A stretch of 64,000 bases of DNA from Cohnella herbarum. GTDB taxonomy: Bacteria > Bacillota > Bacilli > Paenibacillales > Paenibacillaceae. Under the pieces are notes generated by a model. It saw only the letters and a program-made list of their open reading frames with translations, was not told the DNA's origin and searched no databases. The translations under genes and the position numbers were made by a program. Location of the stretch: contig NZ_CP051680.1 of the NCBI RefSeq assembly GCF_012849095.1, forward strand, positions 4,619,501 to 4,683,500, read 5' to 3'. Of the stretch, positions 1 to 9,319 are shown in pieces (position 1 is the stretch's first letter; every line of letters begins with the position of its first letter).

Positions 1-798
1 ACGGAAGAAGCGCTCCGCCGAATAGTCCCTCTCGGCAAGAGTCGGAATGCCTGCCGAGGCAAGCGTTACGCCGGCATCGTTCCAAGCCGCTTGCAGAGCC
101 GAGTCCGTCGCGTATTTCTCGCTAAGCCATTGCCGAAACGCCGCGACCATCGGAGGCGAGTAATCTTCCCCCGCTCCGATCCTCGCCTCGCTATTGGAGT
201 CGAAGTACCACTCCCCGCTATCCATGTTCATAATCTGAAAGCCCAAAATCCGATCCGAATAGGGCTGCTGTTTCAGCCATGCGATATAATCGGTCACTAA
301 GTCGCTCAACTGATTCCGCCAATCCGCGGAAGCCAACGACGGCCACCCGGAACGAAGCCCCCTTTCCGTGACCGCGTATTGGTCGGCCGACAGATCGAAC
401 AACTGCTCGTCGGCGATGCCGATTCTCAGAATGCCGTAAGCGCCGGGATCGCGCTGGAACACGTCTTCGTTAACTTGTTCGTTCCACGCCATATCGTCAA
501 GCACGTTAATCCAGAACTTCACGTGCACGTCGCGCGAATTCGCCATATTGATCGTATCTAGAAAAGGAACGTAGTTCGCGTGGATCTTCATCGTGCTGCC
601 GTACAGAAATTGCGGTACGACCGGAGTTCCGTTGATTTTGAACACCGGACCGCCGTTCTCGTTGCCCATCGTTGCGGTCACGGGCCAATCCGCGGATGCG
701 TAAGCCCGGGAAGGTTTATCCGGGGAAAACTGCACGATCCCCGTCATGCACAATACGATTGCCAAACAGAAGCGAAGCGTCGATGATATGCGGTTCAT
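1..798 (-). CDS. Secreted glycoside hydrolase (GH42-like), 3' end outside window
   Basis: The frame stays open from an ATG at 798 to the window edge (266 codons), so the C-terminus is missing. Residues 1-34 form a signal peptide: a basic start, a hydrophobic stretch, and cleavage probably after AYA. The mature part reads like a TIM-barrel glycosidase of the beta-galactosidase (GH42-like) type. It has a substrate-facing N-terminal strand (FKINGTPVVPQFLYGST), a helix with WRNQLSDLVTDYIAWLKQ, and a later FRQWLSEKY...LQAAW stretch typical of that family. A GAGGAG ribosome binding site lies about 11 bases upstream. It follows a sugar ABC importer in the same direction, so it probably releases sugars for uptake. 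The exact family and substrate are uncertain. Confidence 0.7.
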   Translation of the reverse strand, partial: MNRISSTLRFCLAIVLCMTGIVQFSPDKPSRAYASADWPVTATMGNENGGPVFKINGTPVVPQFLYGSTMKIHANYVPFLDTINMANSRDVHVKFWINVLDDMAWNEQVNEDVFQRDPGAYGILRIGIADEQLFDLSADQYAVTERGLRSGWPSLASADWRNQLSDLVTDYIAWLKQQPYSDRILGFQIMNMDSGEWYFDSNSEARIGAGEDYSPPMVAAFRQWLSEKYATDSALQAAWNDAGVTLASAGIPTLAERDYSAERFFR

Positions 799-841
799 GA
801 TAATCCCATCTCCTCATCTTCTCGTCGTAATCGGAATCGAC

Positions 842-1708
842 TTACCCTTTAACCGCGCCGGACATCAGTCCGGACACGAAGTGTTTCTGCCCGAATATAA
901 ACAACGCGACCACGGGAAGCGAAACCATGATCAAAAAGGCGTACACCAAGTTCCAATTTCGGACGTACTGGCTGATAAAGTTGTACACGAGCATCGGAAG
1001 CGTCCACTTGCTGCTGTCGTTCAGGAAAAACAACGGCATGCTCAAATCGTTCCATACCCCGACGAGAGACAGAATCGCTTGAGTCGTAATGACCGGGGTA
1101 AGCAGAGGCAAAATGATATGCAAAAAAATTCTCGTCGTTCCGAAGCCGTCCACGAAAGCCGATTCGTCCAATTCTCGTGGAATGCCTTTGATGAAGCCGG
1201 TAAAAAGAAAGACGGCGAACGGAAGATTCGTCGCGACGACGACTAGAATCAATCCCGTGAGCGTATTCATCAAATTCAGAAATTGCAGCGTTTTGATCGT
1301 CGGAATGTACATTAACGGAGCGACGAGACCCGCGATAAACAGAAAATACGCGCCAGCCGAAAATCCGCTCTTCCTTCTCGCCATGACGAAGGAGGCTATC
1401 GCCGCAAGCATGATGGTCAGGAAGATCGAAAGAAAAGAGATACACACGCTGTTCTTCAAAGATTGCAGGATTCTATCGCCGGATAACACTTGCCGGAAAT
1501 TCCCGAACTCCCAAACCTCGGGCCAAAGCTTGTTAAAGGAAGCCGCCTCCATAGAACTCTTAAACGAACCGAGAATCATCATCAAGACGGGAAAAAAATA
1601 AAAGAACGCGGCAACGGTAAGCACGATCTCCAAAAGGAGTTTCCCCTTCCCCTTCGCCAACTTGGCTAGTCCGTTTCGGGCCGCGCCGGAGCTTGTACGG
1701 GTCGTCAT
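842..1708 (-). CDS. Carbohydrate ABC transporter permease, MalG type
   Basis: A 288-residue integral membrane subunit of a sugar importer. Hydrophobic segments lie near residues 25-48, 85-110, 118-140, 152-174 and 250-275. The cytoplasmic EAA loop that docks on the ATPase is at about 178-206 (core ELDESAFVDG, then LPLLTPV). The start ATG follows the stop of the upstream permease by one base, so the two are translationally coupled. No ATPase gene is present nearby; importers of this class in Firmicutes commonly share an MsmX-type ATPase encoded elsewhere (family knowledge). Confidence 0.93.
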   Translation of the reverse strand: MTTRTSSGAARNGLAKLAKGKGKLLLEIVLTVAAFFYFFPVLMMILGSFKSSMEAASFNKLWPEVWEFGNFRQVLSGDRILQSLKNSVCISFLSIFLTIMLAAIASFVMARRKSGFSAGAYFLFIAGLVAPLMYIPTIKTLQFLNLMNTLTGLILVVVATNLPFAVFLFTGFIKGIPRELDESAFVDGFGTTRIFLHIILPLLTPVITTQAILSLVGVWNDLSMPLFFLNDSSKWTLPMLVYNFISQYVRNWNLVYAFLIMVSLPVVALFIFGQKHFVSGLMSGAVKG

Positions 1709-1709
1709 G

Positions 1710-2579
1710 CTAGATGTCCACTTCTTTTCTTTTGAAATAGGCCAACGTCACGAAAGATATTGCCGTTATGAGAAGAAACAATACGAGATTCATCGCGGTA
1801 CCGAGCCCCCATCTGCCGTCGCCGAACATCTGGAAAGCGATCGAGTTCAGCACGGAGGAAGCGTAGCCCGGCCCGCCGTTCGTCAGCACGAACACCTGCT
1901 CGAACACTTTGAAGCCCGCGATGAGGCTGAGCACGATATTGACGCTGACCGCTTGCATCATTAAAGGCAGCTTGATGCGGAAAAATTCCTGAAGAGCGTT
2001 CGCTCCGTCGATCTGGGCGGCTTCTCCGTAATCGCGCGGAATGGCAAGCAGGCCCGCCATGAAAATAATCATGTGAAAGCCCGTTCCTTTCCACACGTCG
2101 ACGAAACTGACCGTAAACATGACGACGTTCCGATCCACCAGCCACTCTTGCCGCAACCACCCAAGCCCGACTTCTCCCAGGAACTGATTGAGGAATCCCT
2201 CGGGGTGCAGCAGCGCCGTGAACAATACGCCGACGACGATAAAGCTGAGCACGGTCGGAAGGAAAAACACGGTACGGAACAACCGCTTCATTCCGATCCG
2301 GCTGCACAGGGCTACCGCGAGCAACAGGCCGAGCGCGTTTTTCCCGATGCTGGTCACGACCGCGAAAAGCACCGTATTGCCGATCGACAACATTAAGTCG
2401 CCGTTGGTTACGATTTTCGTGAAGTTGTCCAAGCCCGTAAACCGGATGTTGTCGCGATAGGCGTTCCAATCGGTAAACGAGTAGACGAAGCTGAATAAAG
2501 TCGGGAAAATAAACAGAACCAAATAGACGAGCAGCGCCGGATAAATAAAAAAGTAAGGGTAAAGCCGTTTGCCTATCAT
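1710..2579 (-). CDS. Carbohydrate ABC transporter permease, MalF/LplB type
   Basis: A 289-residue partner permease with about six membrane segments, the first at residues 10-34. Its EAA loop is at about 184-207 (YGEAAQIDGANALQEFF followed by KLPLM). It has the short N-terminus seen in sugar importers of Paenibacillaceae. The ribosome binding site GGAGG precedes the ATG. It lies downstream of the solute-binding protein gene, separated by a stem-loop, and is directly coupled to the second permease, so all three belong to one importer. Confidence 0.93.
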   Translation of the reverse strand: MIGKRLYPYFFIYPALLVYLVLFIFPTLFSFVYSFTDWNAYRDNIRFTGLDNFTKIVTNGDLMLSIGNTVLFAVVTSIGKNALGLLLAVALCSRIGMKRLFRTVFFLPTVLSFIVVGVLFTALLHPEGFLNQFLGEVGLGWLRQEWLVDRNVVMFTVSFVDVWKGTGFHMIIFMAGLLAIPRDYGEAAQIDGANALQEFFRIKLPLMMQAVSVNIVLSLIAGFKVFEQVFVLTNGGPGYASSVLNSIAFQMFGDGRWGLGTAMNLVLFLLITAISFVTLAYFKRKEVDI

Positions 2580-2607
2580 GGAGCCATTCCTCCGAACCGT
2601 AGATATA

Positions 2608-2645
2608 AAATAAGAAGAGGCTTCCTTGCGTCGGCCTCTTCTTCG
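2608..2645 (-). terminator. Intra-operon stem-loop between binding protein and permeases
   Basis: Arms AAGAAGAGGC (2612-2621) and GCCTCTTCTT (2634-2643) pair perfectly around a 12-base loop, and a short T-rich run follows on the minus strand. Placed after the binding-protein stop and before the permease start, it probably acts as a partial terminator or RNA-stabilising hairpin that keeps the binding protein in excess over the membrane subunits (inference). Confidence 0.65.
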
Positions 2646-2663
2646 GCGGCTATGCCCCGCGGC

Positions 2664-3986
2664 TTACCATCCCGGTAATTCAGCGGCTTTAGCCAACTCT
2701 TCGACCTTCTCGTCCCAAGCTTTCAACACTTGTTTCGGCGTTTTCCCTTTACCGAACATGTCTTGATAGAGCCGGAACAGCTCGGACGTATCCACCGCGA
2801 TCAAATCGTTGTATTGACGTACGACTTTTCCTTGGGAGATATACTCGTCGTACTCGCCCTGCATTAATGGATTAAAGTTTACTTCGATATCCTTGAACGC
2901 CGAGAACCTCGGATCTTCCGCGTATTGGATGCTCATGATGTCCGGTTGGCTCCAGAAATCAAGAAACTTCTTCGCTTCCTCGACGTTCTTGGAGTTTTTC
3001 GAGATAAACCAGCCCGTCACGGTGCCGACGGTCAAGTCGGGATTATCAACGCCCGGCGTAGCGAAAATGCCATAATCGCCGACCTTGTCTCCCGCTTCGA
3101 GGAAGTCTCCCAGCACGGTCATCGCCGCTTTGCCGGAGTTCATCGCCGCTCCCAAGCCGTCGAAGCCCACGGAGAGATGATCCTCGTTCACGTAGCCTTT
3201 CTCGAACAGCTGCATCACTTGTCCCAGAGCTTCCTCGAATCCCGGAACGTCAGCATGCTTGAGCTGGTTGGAGTTGATTTTGTCCATGATGTCGGTTCCT
3301 TTAATGACTTCCGAGAACGTGGTCAAGCCCCAGATTTGCGCGACCCATCCGTCTTTGTTCCCGAGGTAGAACGGCGTAATGCCGTTCGTCTTCAACGTCT
3401 CGCACACTTGCAGAAGCTCTTCGAACGTCTTCGGCACGCTCAGATTCAGATCGGCAAACATTTTTTTGTTGTATACGATGCCCAGAGCCGATCCTGAAGC
3501 GGCGAACGGCAAATTGTAGATGCTGCCGTTTATTTTGATAATCTCCGGATTAACGAGTCTCGCGACCCACGGCTCGTTGGACAAGTCGACGAAATTGTCG
3601 GCCGGATTGTATCTTCTCGCCATGTCCGAGACGTTGTGCCCGATGATGTCCGGCAAGTTTTTCGTCGCGATGCGCGTTCTAAGCAACGAGTCGTATTGGC
3701 TGCCGTCAACGGTTTGAAGATCGAAAGTCACATGCGGGTTCCGTTTGCTGTACTCTTTCGTAATCGTTTCATAAAATTTATTGTTGCCCCCGACCATCAG
3801 AGAGAGCGTGACTTTCTCCGGCGCGGGATCCGGGCTGGCCGATTGACTAACCTCAGGCGTTTCCGTCGCGGGCTGCGAGCCGCTGGCGGACGGTTGGGCC
3901 GTCTTCCCGGATCCGCATGCCGCGAGCAACGTCAGAGAGATACACATGAGGAGCACGATCACGGATTTCTTTTGGCGCAAATTCAC
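2664..3986 (-). CDS. Extracellular sugar-binding lipoprotein of ABC importer
   Basis: A type 1 solute-binding protein of 440 residues. I start it at the GTG at 3986, which follows GGGGGA by eight bases and gives a proper lipoprotein signal: a basic QKK, a hydrophobic stretch, then the lipobox LAAC with Cys near residue 24. The longer ATG frame upstream would put 41 non-signal residues first. A Thr/Ser/Pro-rich linker follows the lipid anchor, then a typical binding fold (VTLSLMVGG..., YNKKMFADL, GDFLEAG). It is the first gene of the importer operon, divergent from the YesM/YesN pair, which is the usual arrangement for regulators of such operons. Confidence 0.92.
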   Translation of the reverse strand: MNLRQKKSVIVLLMCISLTLLAACGSGKTAQPSASGSQPATETPEVSQSASPDPAPEKVTLSLMVGGNNKFYETITKEYSKRNPHVTFDLQTVDGSQYDSLLRTRIATKNLPDIIGHNVSDMARRYNPADNFVDLSNEPWVARLVNPEIIKINGSIYNLPFAASGSALGIVYNKKMFADLNLSVPKTFEELLQVCETLKTNGITPFYLGNKDGWVAQIWGLTTFSEVIKGTDIMDKINSNQLKHADVPGFEEALGQVMQLFEKGYVNEDHLSVGFDGLGAAMNSGKAAMTVLGDFLEAGDKVGDYGIFATPGVDNPDLTVGTVTGWFISKNSKNVEEAKKFLDFWSQPDIMSIQYAEDPRFSAFKDIEVNFNPLMQGEYDEYISQGKVVRQYNDLIAVDTSELFRLYQDMFGKGKTPKQVLKAWDEKVEELAKAAELPGW

Positions 3987-4055
3987 TTGCTTATTCCCCC
4001 GTTCGTTTGGATGACTGATTCGATTCGTTTGCGATGGACATGTCCCGATCTCTAT

Positions 4056-4069
4056 TGTAAACGCGTTCA
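4056..4069 (+). promoter_or_regulatory. Candidate cre (CcpA) site
   Basis: TGTAAACGCGTTCA matches the catabolite-responsive element consensus TGWNANCGNTNWCA except for one position (G where T is expected). It lies 70-83 bases upstream of the binding-protein start in the divergent control region, a sensible place for carbon catabolite repression of a sugar importer. This rests on sequence similarity only. Confidence 0.45.
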
Positions 4070-4143
4070 TTTTCGATAAGAATAGATCAATTAGGAAAGT
4101 TGCATGCACGATTTAGCACAAAAATCCTTTCCCGCGGAAAGGT

Positions 4144-4173
4144 TTGACGGATTCCCGATCCATTTGATACATT
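4144..4173 (+). promoter_or_regulatory. SigA-like promoter of the yesM/yesN pair
   Basis: TTGACG (4144-4149) and TACATT (4168-4173) are separated by 18 bases, about 40 bases before the sensor kinase ATG. This is a plausible vegetative promoter for the two-gene plus-strand operon. Confidence 0.5.
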
Positions 4174-4213
4174 ATGCTGAAATGCAAGATCATCCAGAAG
4201 CGGGGTCGACCGG

Positions 4214-6040
4214 ATGTTTCGAAACTGGAGCCTTCAGAAAAAAATATTCGCGACGTACTCTATCATTATCGTGCTTATAATCGTCTGCTTCGTCGCCGCG
4301 TTCGCGGTTTACGCGTCGAAAATGATTCAGAATAACATCTATTCCGGCACGGAACGCCTGCTTCAGAAAATCACGGAGCAATTTGACGGCTTGATCGGAG
4401 ACATGGAAAGAATCAACGTCAGCCTTCTCATGGACGAAAACTTGAACAAGCACCTTTACAACCCCGGCAGCATCCCCGGCCTCGGCGTACAAGAAACGAG
4501 AAAGCTGACGAATTCCATTTTCTCGATCAACGGCCCGTTCAGCTCCGCCTATAAGATCGTCGCCTTTAATTTCGAACACGAATACGCGCTCTCTCCGCAA
4601 TCCGTCGATAATGCCGATACGCTGTTCAAAGCCGGAATCGAAGGCATTCCGATCTTCGAATCGCTGGCGAATAGCGACGGAGGCTTCAAGCTGCTTCCCC
4701 CGCACAACGACAATTGGTCCCAATTGCAAGTCCCGGTATTTTCTCTAAGCCGTAAAATCATGGACACGGCGGGCAAGGAATACGGCTATATCGAAGTTCA
4801 GCAAAGATATAGCGACCTAAGCAGGCTATACGATTCCGATCCTTCCATCGATTCGGAGTTCTATATCTTCGACGAAACCGGAAATCTCTTTTATCCCCAG
4901 CCATCGATAGAACCATTGAAATCTCCCGAAGACGCCGCTTTATACCGAACGTCCGTTTTCGACGGCAAAAGCGGCTCGACCACCGTCAGGAACAGCGAGG
5001 GAGAAGATCGCCTTCTGACGTACCGCCAATCTCCGCTCACCGGACACGTCATCGTCATCTCCCAATCCCGGCAAGAAGCGCTTGCCTCCGTCCATCTGCT
5101 CAGCACCTTGATTACGAGCGCAGGATTGCTATTCCTGATCGTCACCCTGATCGTTCTGTACAGCAGTTCGAAGAGATTGACCCTCCCGCTTCGTACGTTA
5201 GGCGGTTCGCTGAAACAAGTTTCATTGAGCAACCTTGCGCTGAATATCGAAAATACGGACAAGAACAATGAGATGCAGCTGCTAGACCGCATGTTCAAAA
5301 AGATGTTCTCGCGTTTGCAGCATTCGATCGAGCAGCTTACGGAAGCCAAGGAACGAGAGGCGAAAGCACAACTTCTCGCGCTTCAATCCCAGATCAATCC
5401 GCATTTCATCCATAACACGCTGGCGACGATCGGAGCCGCGGCCAAACATGCCGATCAACGCGAGAAAGTGGCGGAGATGTGCAGGCAGCTCTCATCTCTG
5501 CTGCATTACACGACTTCTTCGGCCGACTGCGTTCGGGTCGAGGACGAGCTGCAATATACGAGAAACTATCTGAATCTACTGAAATACAGATATGAGGAAC
5601 ATTTCGGCTTCGCGATCGACGTCGATCGCGAACTTCTTGATATCGAAATCCCGAGAATAACCATTCAACCATTCGTCGAAAACGCGATGAAGCACGCTTT
5701 TAACAGCGTCCCTCCTCCATGGCATATTCGTATTTTCGGCTCATGTCGGGAGAATAAGTGGGAACTATCGATAAGCGACGACGGGGCAGGCGCCGACGAA
5801 AACCGGTTGAAAGCCATCCGTGAACGAATCGATGCGATTATCGCGAACGGCGAACGGTCGGAAGACGCCGCTTCGACGGAGACGGAAGATGAAGGGTTGG
5901 GCATCGTCAACACATTTGCGAGGCTTGTCCTCTTGTTCGGGGAAAATACGTGGATGACGATCGAAAATCTTCCCGAACGGGGGCTGCGCGTCTCATTCGG
6001 GGGAACGATCAACTCACGAGCGGAGGGACAACATGTATAG
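4214..6040 (+). CDS. Sensor histidine kinase, YesM type
   Basis: A 608-residue membrane sensor. One membrane helix lies at about 12-35, an extracellular sensing region at about 36-285, a second helix at about 290-312, then a HAMP-like linker. The His-kinase block (QSQINPHFIHNTL, phospho-acceptor His397) and an HATPase domain (FVENAMKHAF; DDGAGADENRL; GLGIVNTFARL) follow. This is the architecture of YesM/LytS-like kinases that sense extracellular sugars or their binding proteins. Its last eight bases overlap the regulator gene. Divergent orientation to the importer suggests that this operon is its target (inference). Confidence 0.93.
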   Translation: MFRNWSLQKKIFATYSIIIVLIIVCFVAAFAVYASKMIQNNIYSGTERLLQKITEQFDGLIGDMERINVSLLMDENLNKHLYNPGSIPGLGVQETRKLTNSIFSINGPFSSAYKIVAFNFEHEYALSPQSVDNADTLFKAGIEGIPIFESLANSDGGFKLLPPHNDNWSQLQVPVFSLSRKIMDTAGKEYGYIEVQQRYSDLSRLYDSDPSIDSEFYIFDETGNLFYPQPSIEPLKSPEDAALYRTSVFDGKSGSTTVRNSEGEDRLLTYRQSPLTGHVIVISQSRQEALASVHLLSTLITSAGLLFLIVTLIVLYSSSKRLTLPLRTLGGSLKQVSLSNLALNIENTDKNNEMQLLDRMFKKMFSRLQHSIEQLTEAKEREAKAQLLALQSQINPHFIHNTLATIGAAAKHADQREKVAEMCRQLSSLLHYTTSSADCVRVEDELQYTRNYLNLLKYRYEEHFGFAIDVDRELLDIEIPRITIQPFVENAMKHAFNSVPPPWHIRIFGSCRENKWELSISDDGAGADENRLKAIRERIDAIIANGERSEDAASTETEDEGLGIVNTFARLVLLFGENTWMTIENLPERGLRVSFGGTINSRAEGQHV

Positions 6041-7577
6041 AGTCATGGTCATAGAAGACGAACCTCCATTAATTCGGGATATCCAATACGAGATCGAGAG
6101 AATCTCCTCTTTTTTCAAGGTTACGATGACGGCCATTAACGGCGCCGAAGCTCTGAAGAAACTGGAAACGGAAACGCCCGACGTTATTTTCACCGATATT
6201 CGGATGCCGGTCATGGACGGGCTGCAACTGATCAAAGAAGTCCGCAAGCGCGACGCCGATATTCCTTTCGTCATTCTAAGCGGGTACAGAGACTTCGGCT
6301 ATGCCCAAGAAGCGCTGAAATTCCATGCTTACGATTATCTATTGAAACCCGTCTCCCCTGACGATCTGCAAGAAGTGCTGCATAAGCTTCGGTCGAAACT
6401 GGATGGTACGAAGGAAGAGAAGGTTAGGTCTGCGTTGGCCTCGGCACTGCACGGAGAAATGCTCGAGAACGAAGTCGACGAACTCTTCTTGAAAGGCAGA
6501 ACGGCCGTGTTGTTGGTTGCACACTGCGGAGGAATGTTTGCGGAAGCGAGCGGAACGACTCCATCGATGGCCTTGCCTACCAACTCGGAAATCGAAATTC
6601 GGCTGGCTAACATGCTCGGCCCGGGCAATAAGATACATGCGTTTAACGGCAGCGCTCCCACGGAAAAAATCGCGATTTTCGTCTGCGACGACGAAGGAGC
6701 GCAGGTAACGGAGGATTCGGCGGAGTTGGCGTTAGCCCTGCAAAACTCGCTAAGCGCGCAGTCAAGGACGACGATCAACGTCGCGATCGGCGAGCCGATC
6801 GCCCGATTGCGCGACATCGGCGCTTCGCTCTTCTCGCTTAGAAAGCTGCTGCGCCAAAGGTCCGAGTTCGGCGTGTCGAAAATGATAAGGGAACATTCGA
6901 CTTCTCAAGAGGAACCGAGTTATCCGGTTGCCATTCTGTCGGATGCACGCATAGACTCGTTGCGGACGATGATCCAACTGCAACAAAAAAGCCTGTTCAA
7001 AGCCGAAATGTCTTCTCTGTTCGAAACCTGGCAAAGTTCCCGTCTTCATGCCGTAGACTTTGCGGCACTTCTAAAGAGGACGATCCATGCCTTAGGGGAC
7101 GCTCATTGGCCGCAATCGTCCGAGATCGATTCCGTCATCGACGAAGCGATGAAGAGCCGTTCTTCCTACGATGCCGTCCGCGATGAACTGTGGCCATGGC
7201 TTGAAGGTGCCTTGTTCGAGAATGAAAGCCCGCGAAATTCTCCGGAAAGCGTCGTGGACTTGCTGGACGATCATTTAAGAGCCAACTGCCACTCGAACAT
7301 AGACATCAAGCGGTTGGCTTTAAGCGTAGGACTTACCGCTCCTTACTTAAGTAAACTATTCAAGCTCTATAGGGGAATGCCTTTAATCGAATACGTGTCC
7401 TATCTCAAGATCGAGAAAGCCAAACAATTGATCCGCTCCGACCCGAACTTGCTCGCGAAGGAAATCGGCGATCTGCTCGGGTTCGCCGATCCGTTTTATT
7501 TCAGTCGTCTCTTTAAGAAGTTCGAAGGATGCAGCCCTTCCGATTATCGAAAACGCTTAGAGGTTCGGAATAAGTAA
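6033..7577 (+). CDS. Response regulator with AraC-type HTH, YesN type
   Basis: 514 residues. The N-terminal receiver domain (1-120) has the acidic pair near E8-D9, phospho-acceptor Asp55 in FTDIRMP, and a conserved Lys in LLKPVSP. A central linker of about 280 residues is unrecognised. The C-terminal AraC/XylS double helix-turn-helix (about 410-512) contains IDIKRLALSVGLTAPYLSKLF and DPFYFSRLFKKFEGCSPSDYR. The ATG lies inside the kinase gene and follows GGAGGG. It is probably the transcriptional activator of the adjacent sugar-uptake genes. Confidence 0.93.
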   Translation: MYRVMVIEDEPPLIRDIQYEIERISSFFKVTMTAINGAEALKKLETETPDVIFTDIRMPVMDGLQLIKEVRKRDADIPFVILSGYRDFGYAQEALKFHAYDYLLKPVSPDDLQEVLHKLRSKLDGTKEEKVRSALASALHGEMLENEVDELFLKGRTAVLLVAHCGGMFAEASGTTPSMALPTNSEIEIRLANMLGPGNKIHAFNGSAPTEKIAIFVCDDEGAQVTEDSAELALALQNSLSAQSRTTINVAIGEPIARLRDIGASLFSLRKLLRQRSEFGVSKMIREHSTSQEEPSYPVAILSDARIDSLRTMIQLQQKSLFKAEMSSLFETWQSSRLHAVDFAALLKRTIHALGDAHWPQSSEIDSVIDEAMKSRSSYDAVRDELWPWLEGALFENESPRNSPESVVDLLDDHLRANCHSNIDIKRLALSVGLTAPYLSKLFKLYRGMPLIEYVSYLKIEKAKQLIRSDPNLLAKEIGDLLGFADPFYFSRLFKKFEGCSPSDYRKRLEVRNK

Positions 7578-7595
7578 CCCAGCCCTCCTCAAGAT

Positions 7596-7648
7596 AAAAA
7601 AGAAGCGCGCCCTCGCGATTATGGCTGGGGCACGCTTCTTTTTTTTAA
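7596..7648. terminator. Bidirectional Rho-independent terminator
   Basis: A-run, AGAAGCG-C-GCCC, a loop, GGGGC-A-CGCTTCT, then eight Ts. The symmetrical A and T runs let it stop both the plus-strand regulator gene and the minus-strand argH, which converge here. Confidence 0.9.
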
Positions 7649-7657
7649 TTCTCCGGC

Positions 7658-9073
7658 TTACCTGCTTTTCGCCTCGTACTCCGAGATCCACTCGGCCGTT
7701 CCGGCCAGCCCGGTTTCGGCGCGAGCGATAGCCGCCTCCACCTGAGGCGTAGCCGTACCGCCGTAGACGTTACGGGCATTAACAACGGCCTCCGGCTGCA
7801 ACACCGCATAGATCCGGTCGTCGAACAGTTCGGAGAACTGCTTGAATTCTTCTAACGTAAGATCAAGCAGGAACTTGTTTTGTTGGATACAGTACAGCAC
7901 AGTCTTGCCGATGACTTCGTGCGCTTGGCGGAAAGGCAAGCCTTTGCCAACGAGGAAGTCGGCGATGTCCGTCGCGTTGGAGAAGTCTTGATCGACCGCG
8001 CGGCGCATCTTGTCTTTGCGAACCTTCATCGTCTCGATCATAGACGCGAATAGCTGCAGCGCTCCCTGAAGCGTTTTGACGGTGTCGAACATGCCTTCCT
8101 TGTCTTCCTGCATATCTTTGTTGTAAGCCAGCGGAAGCGACTTGAGGACGGTCAGGAGGCCGATCAAGTTGCCGTAGACGCGACCGGTTTTACCGCGAAC
8201 GAGTTCGGGCACGTCCGGGTTCTTCTTCTGCGGCATAATGCTGGAGCCCGTGCAGAAAGCATCGTCGAGCTCCACGAACTGGAACTCGGTGCTGGACCAG
8301 AGGATCAGCTCCTCGCTTAAGCGCGACAAGTGCGTCATGATCAGAGAAGCGCCGCTCAGGAATTCCACGATAAAATCGCGGTCGCTGACGGCATCGAGGC
8401 TGTTCTCGTAAACGCGGCCGAAGTTAAGCTGGCTCGCCGTGAAATGGCGGTCGATCGCGAAAGTCGTGCCTGCTAAAGCACCTGCTCCAAGAGGGAGGGA
8501 GTCTATCCGCTTGTAGCTGTCTTGCAGGCGCTCGATATCGCGGCCGAACATCGATACGTAAGCCATTAGGTGATGCGCGAACAGGATCGGTTGCGCCCGT
8601 TGCAGATGCGTGTAGCCCGGAACGATCGTATCCAGGTTTTGCTTGGCTTGTCCGATCAGCGCGGCTTGCAGCTTATGAAGCTGATCCACGAACTCTACCA
8701 CGCGCTTGCGCAAGTACAAGTGCATGTCCGTCGCCACTTGATCGTTACGGCTGCGGCCCGTGTGCAGTTTGCCCCCGACCGGACCGATCTCGTCGATCAG
8801 CGCTTTCTCGATATTCATATGAATATCTTCGTCGGAGATCAGGAATTGTTGCTCCCCGCTGCGGATACGCTCGCGAACTTTGAGCAATCCCGCTTTGATC
8901 GTTTCCACGTCGTCCGCGGGCAAAATGCCGCAATGTCCCAGCATCGTTACATGCGCTAGGCTACCTTGGATATCTTCTTCGGCCAATTCTTTGTCGAACG
9001 TAATCGACGCCGTATATTCTTCCACTAGCTGGTCCGTTTTTTTCGTGAAACGGCCGCCCCATAACTTACTCAT
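7658..9073 (-). CDS. argH: Argininosuccinate lyase
   Basis: Splits argininosuccinate into arginine and fumarate, the last step of arginine synthesis. I use the start MSKLWGGRF at 9073, preceded by AGAGGGG; the upstream ATG at 9112 adds 13 residues that the family lacks. The resulting 471 residues is normal. Signature regions are visible: [20 protein letters not shown]-like [11 protein letters not shown], and the fumarase-superfamily signature [12 protein letters not shown] near residue 275. It is the last gene of the arg group and ends at the shared terminator. Confidence 0.97.
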   Translation of the reverse strand: MSKLWGGRFTKKTDQLVEEYTASITFDKELAEEDIQGSLAHVTMLGHCGILPADDVETIKAGLLKVRERIRSGEQQFLISDEDIHMNIEKALIDEIGPVGGKLHTGRSRNDQVATDMHLYLRKRVVEFVDQLHKLQAALIGQAKQNLDTIVPGYTHLQRAQPILFAHHLMAYVSMFGRDIERLQDSYKRIDSLPLGAGALAGTTFAIDRHFTASQLNFGRVYENSLDAVSDRDFIVEFLSGASLIMTHLSRLSEELILWSSTEFQFVELDDAFCTGSSIMPQKKNPDVPELVRGKTGRVYGNLIGLLTVLKSLPLAYNKDMQEDKEGMFDTVKTLQGALQLFASMIETMKVRKDKMRRAVDQDFSNATDIADFLVGKGLPFRQAHEVIGKTVLYCIQQNKFLLDLTLEEFKQFSELFDDRIYAVLQPEAVVNARNVYGGTATPQVEAAIARAETGLAGTAEWISEYEAKSR

Positions 9074-9117
9074 GTTCGGTATACCCCTCTGCTTTGATTT
9101 AATGCCAAGCATAAACG

Positions 9118-9180
9118 GCTACCGCCGTCCTTAGGGATGGCGAGGGAACGTTTATGTCGGAGGTCATTCAGAAATGAATA
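9118..9180. repeat. Intergenic repeat, copy 1 (partner at 12572-12634)
   Basis: The stretch starting GGCTACCGCCGTCCTT and containing GATGGCGAGGGAACGTTTA recurs at 12572 with small indels and substitutions, and both copies run into ATTCAGAA. In transcript direction one copy follows argG and the other follows argD. Neither contains an ORF. It may be an RNA structure, a processing signal or a small dispersed element. Confidence 0.7.
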
Positions 9181-9206
9181 TGCGTAAACATATAAATTCT
9201 GAATGA
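9164..9206 (-). other. Stem-loop between argG and argH
   Basis: TCATTCAGAA (9164-9173) is perfectly complementary to TTCTGAATGA (9197-9206), with an inner ATATG/CATAT pair at 9178-9193. No T-run follows, so it looks more like an RNA stability or attenuation structure than a simple terminator. GC-rich inverted sequence at 9260-9274 (CCCCGCC/GGCGGGG) adds more structure to the 246-base argG-argH gap. Confidence 0.55.
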
Positions 9207-9319
9207 TCTAGTAAAACGGCAAAAGGGGAGCGCCGTCAGCGAAGGTGCCTCCCGCATTGCCCCGCCTGGCGGGGGATGGTTCGGCAGGCTTCGCGCCCGG
9301 ATCTCCCTTTTGTCTTTTA

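Noticed and set aside
2664..4109. Longer start (4109) for the sugar-binding protein
   Set aside because: It would put 41 residues before the lipoprotein signal; the GTG at 3986 has a proper ribosome binding site.
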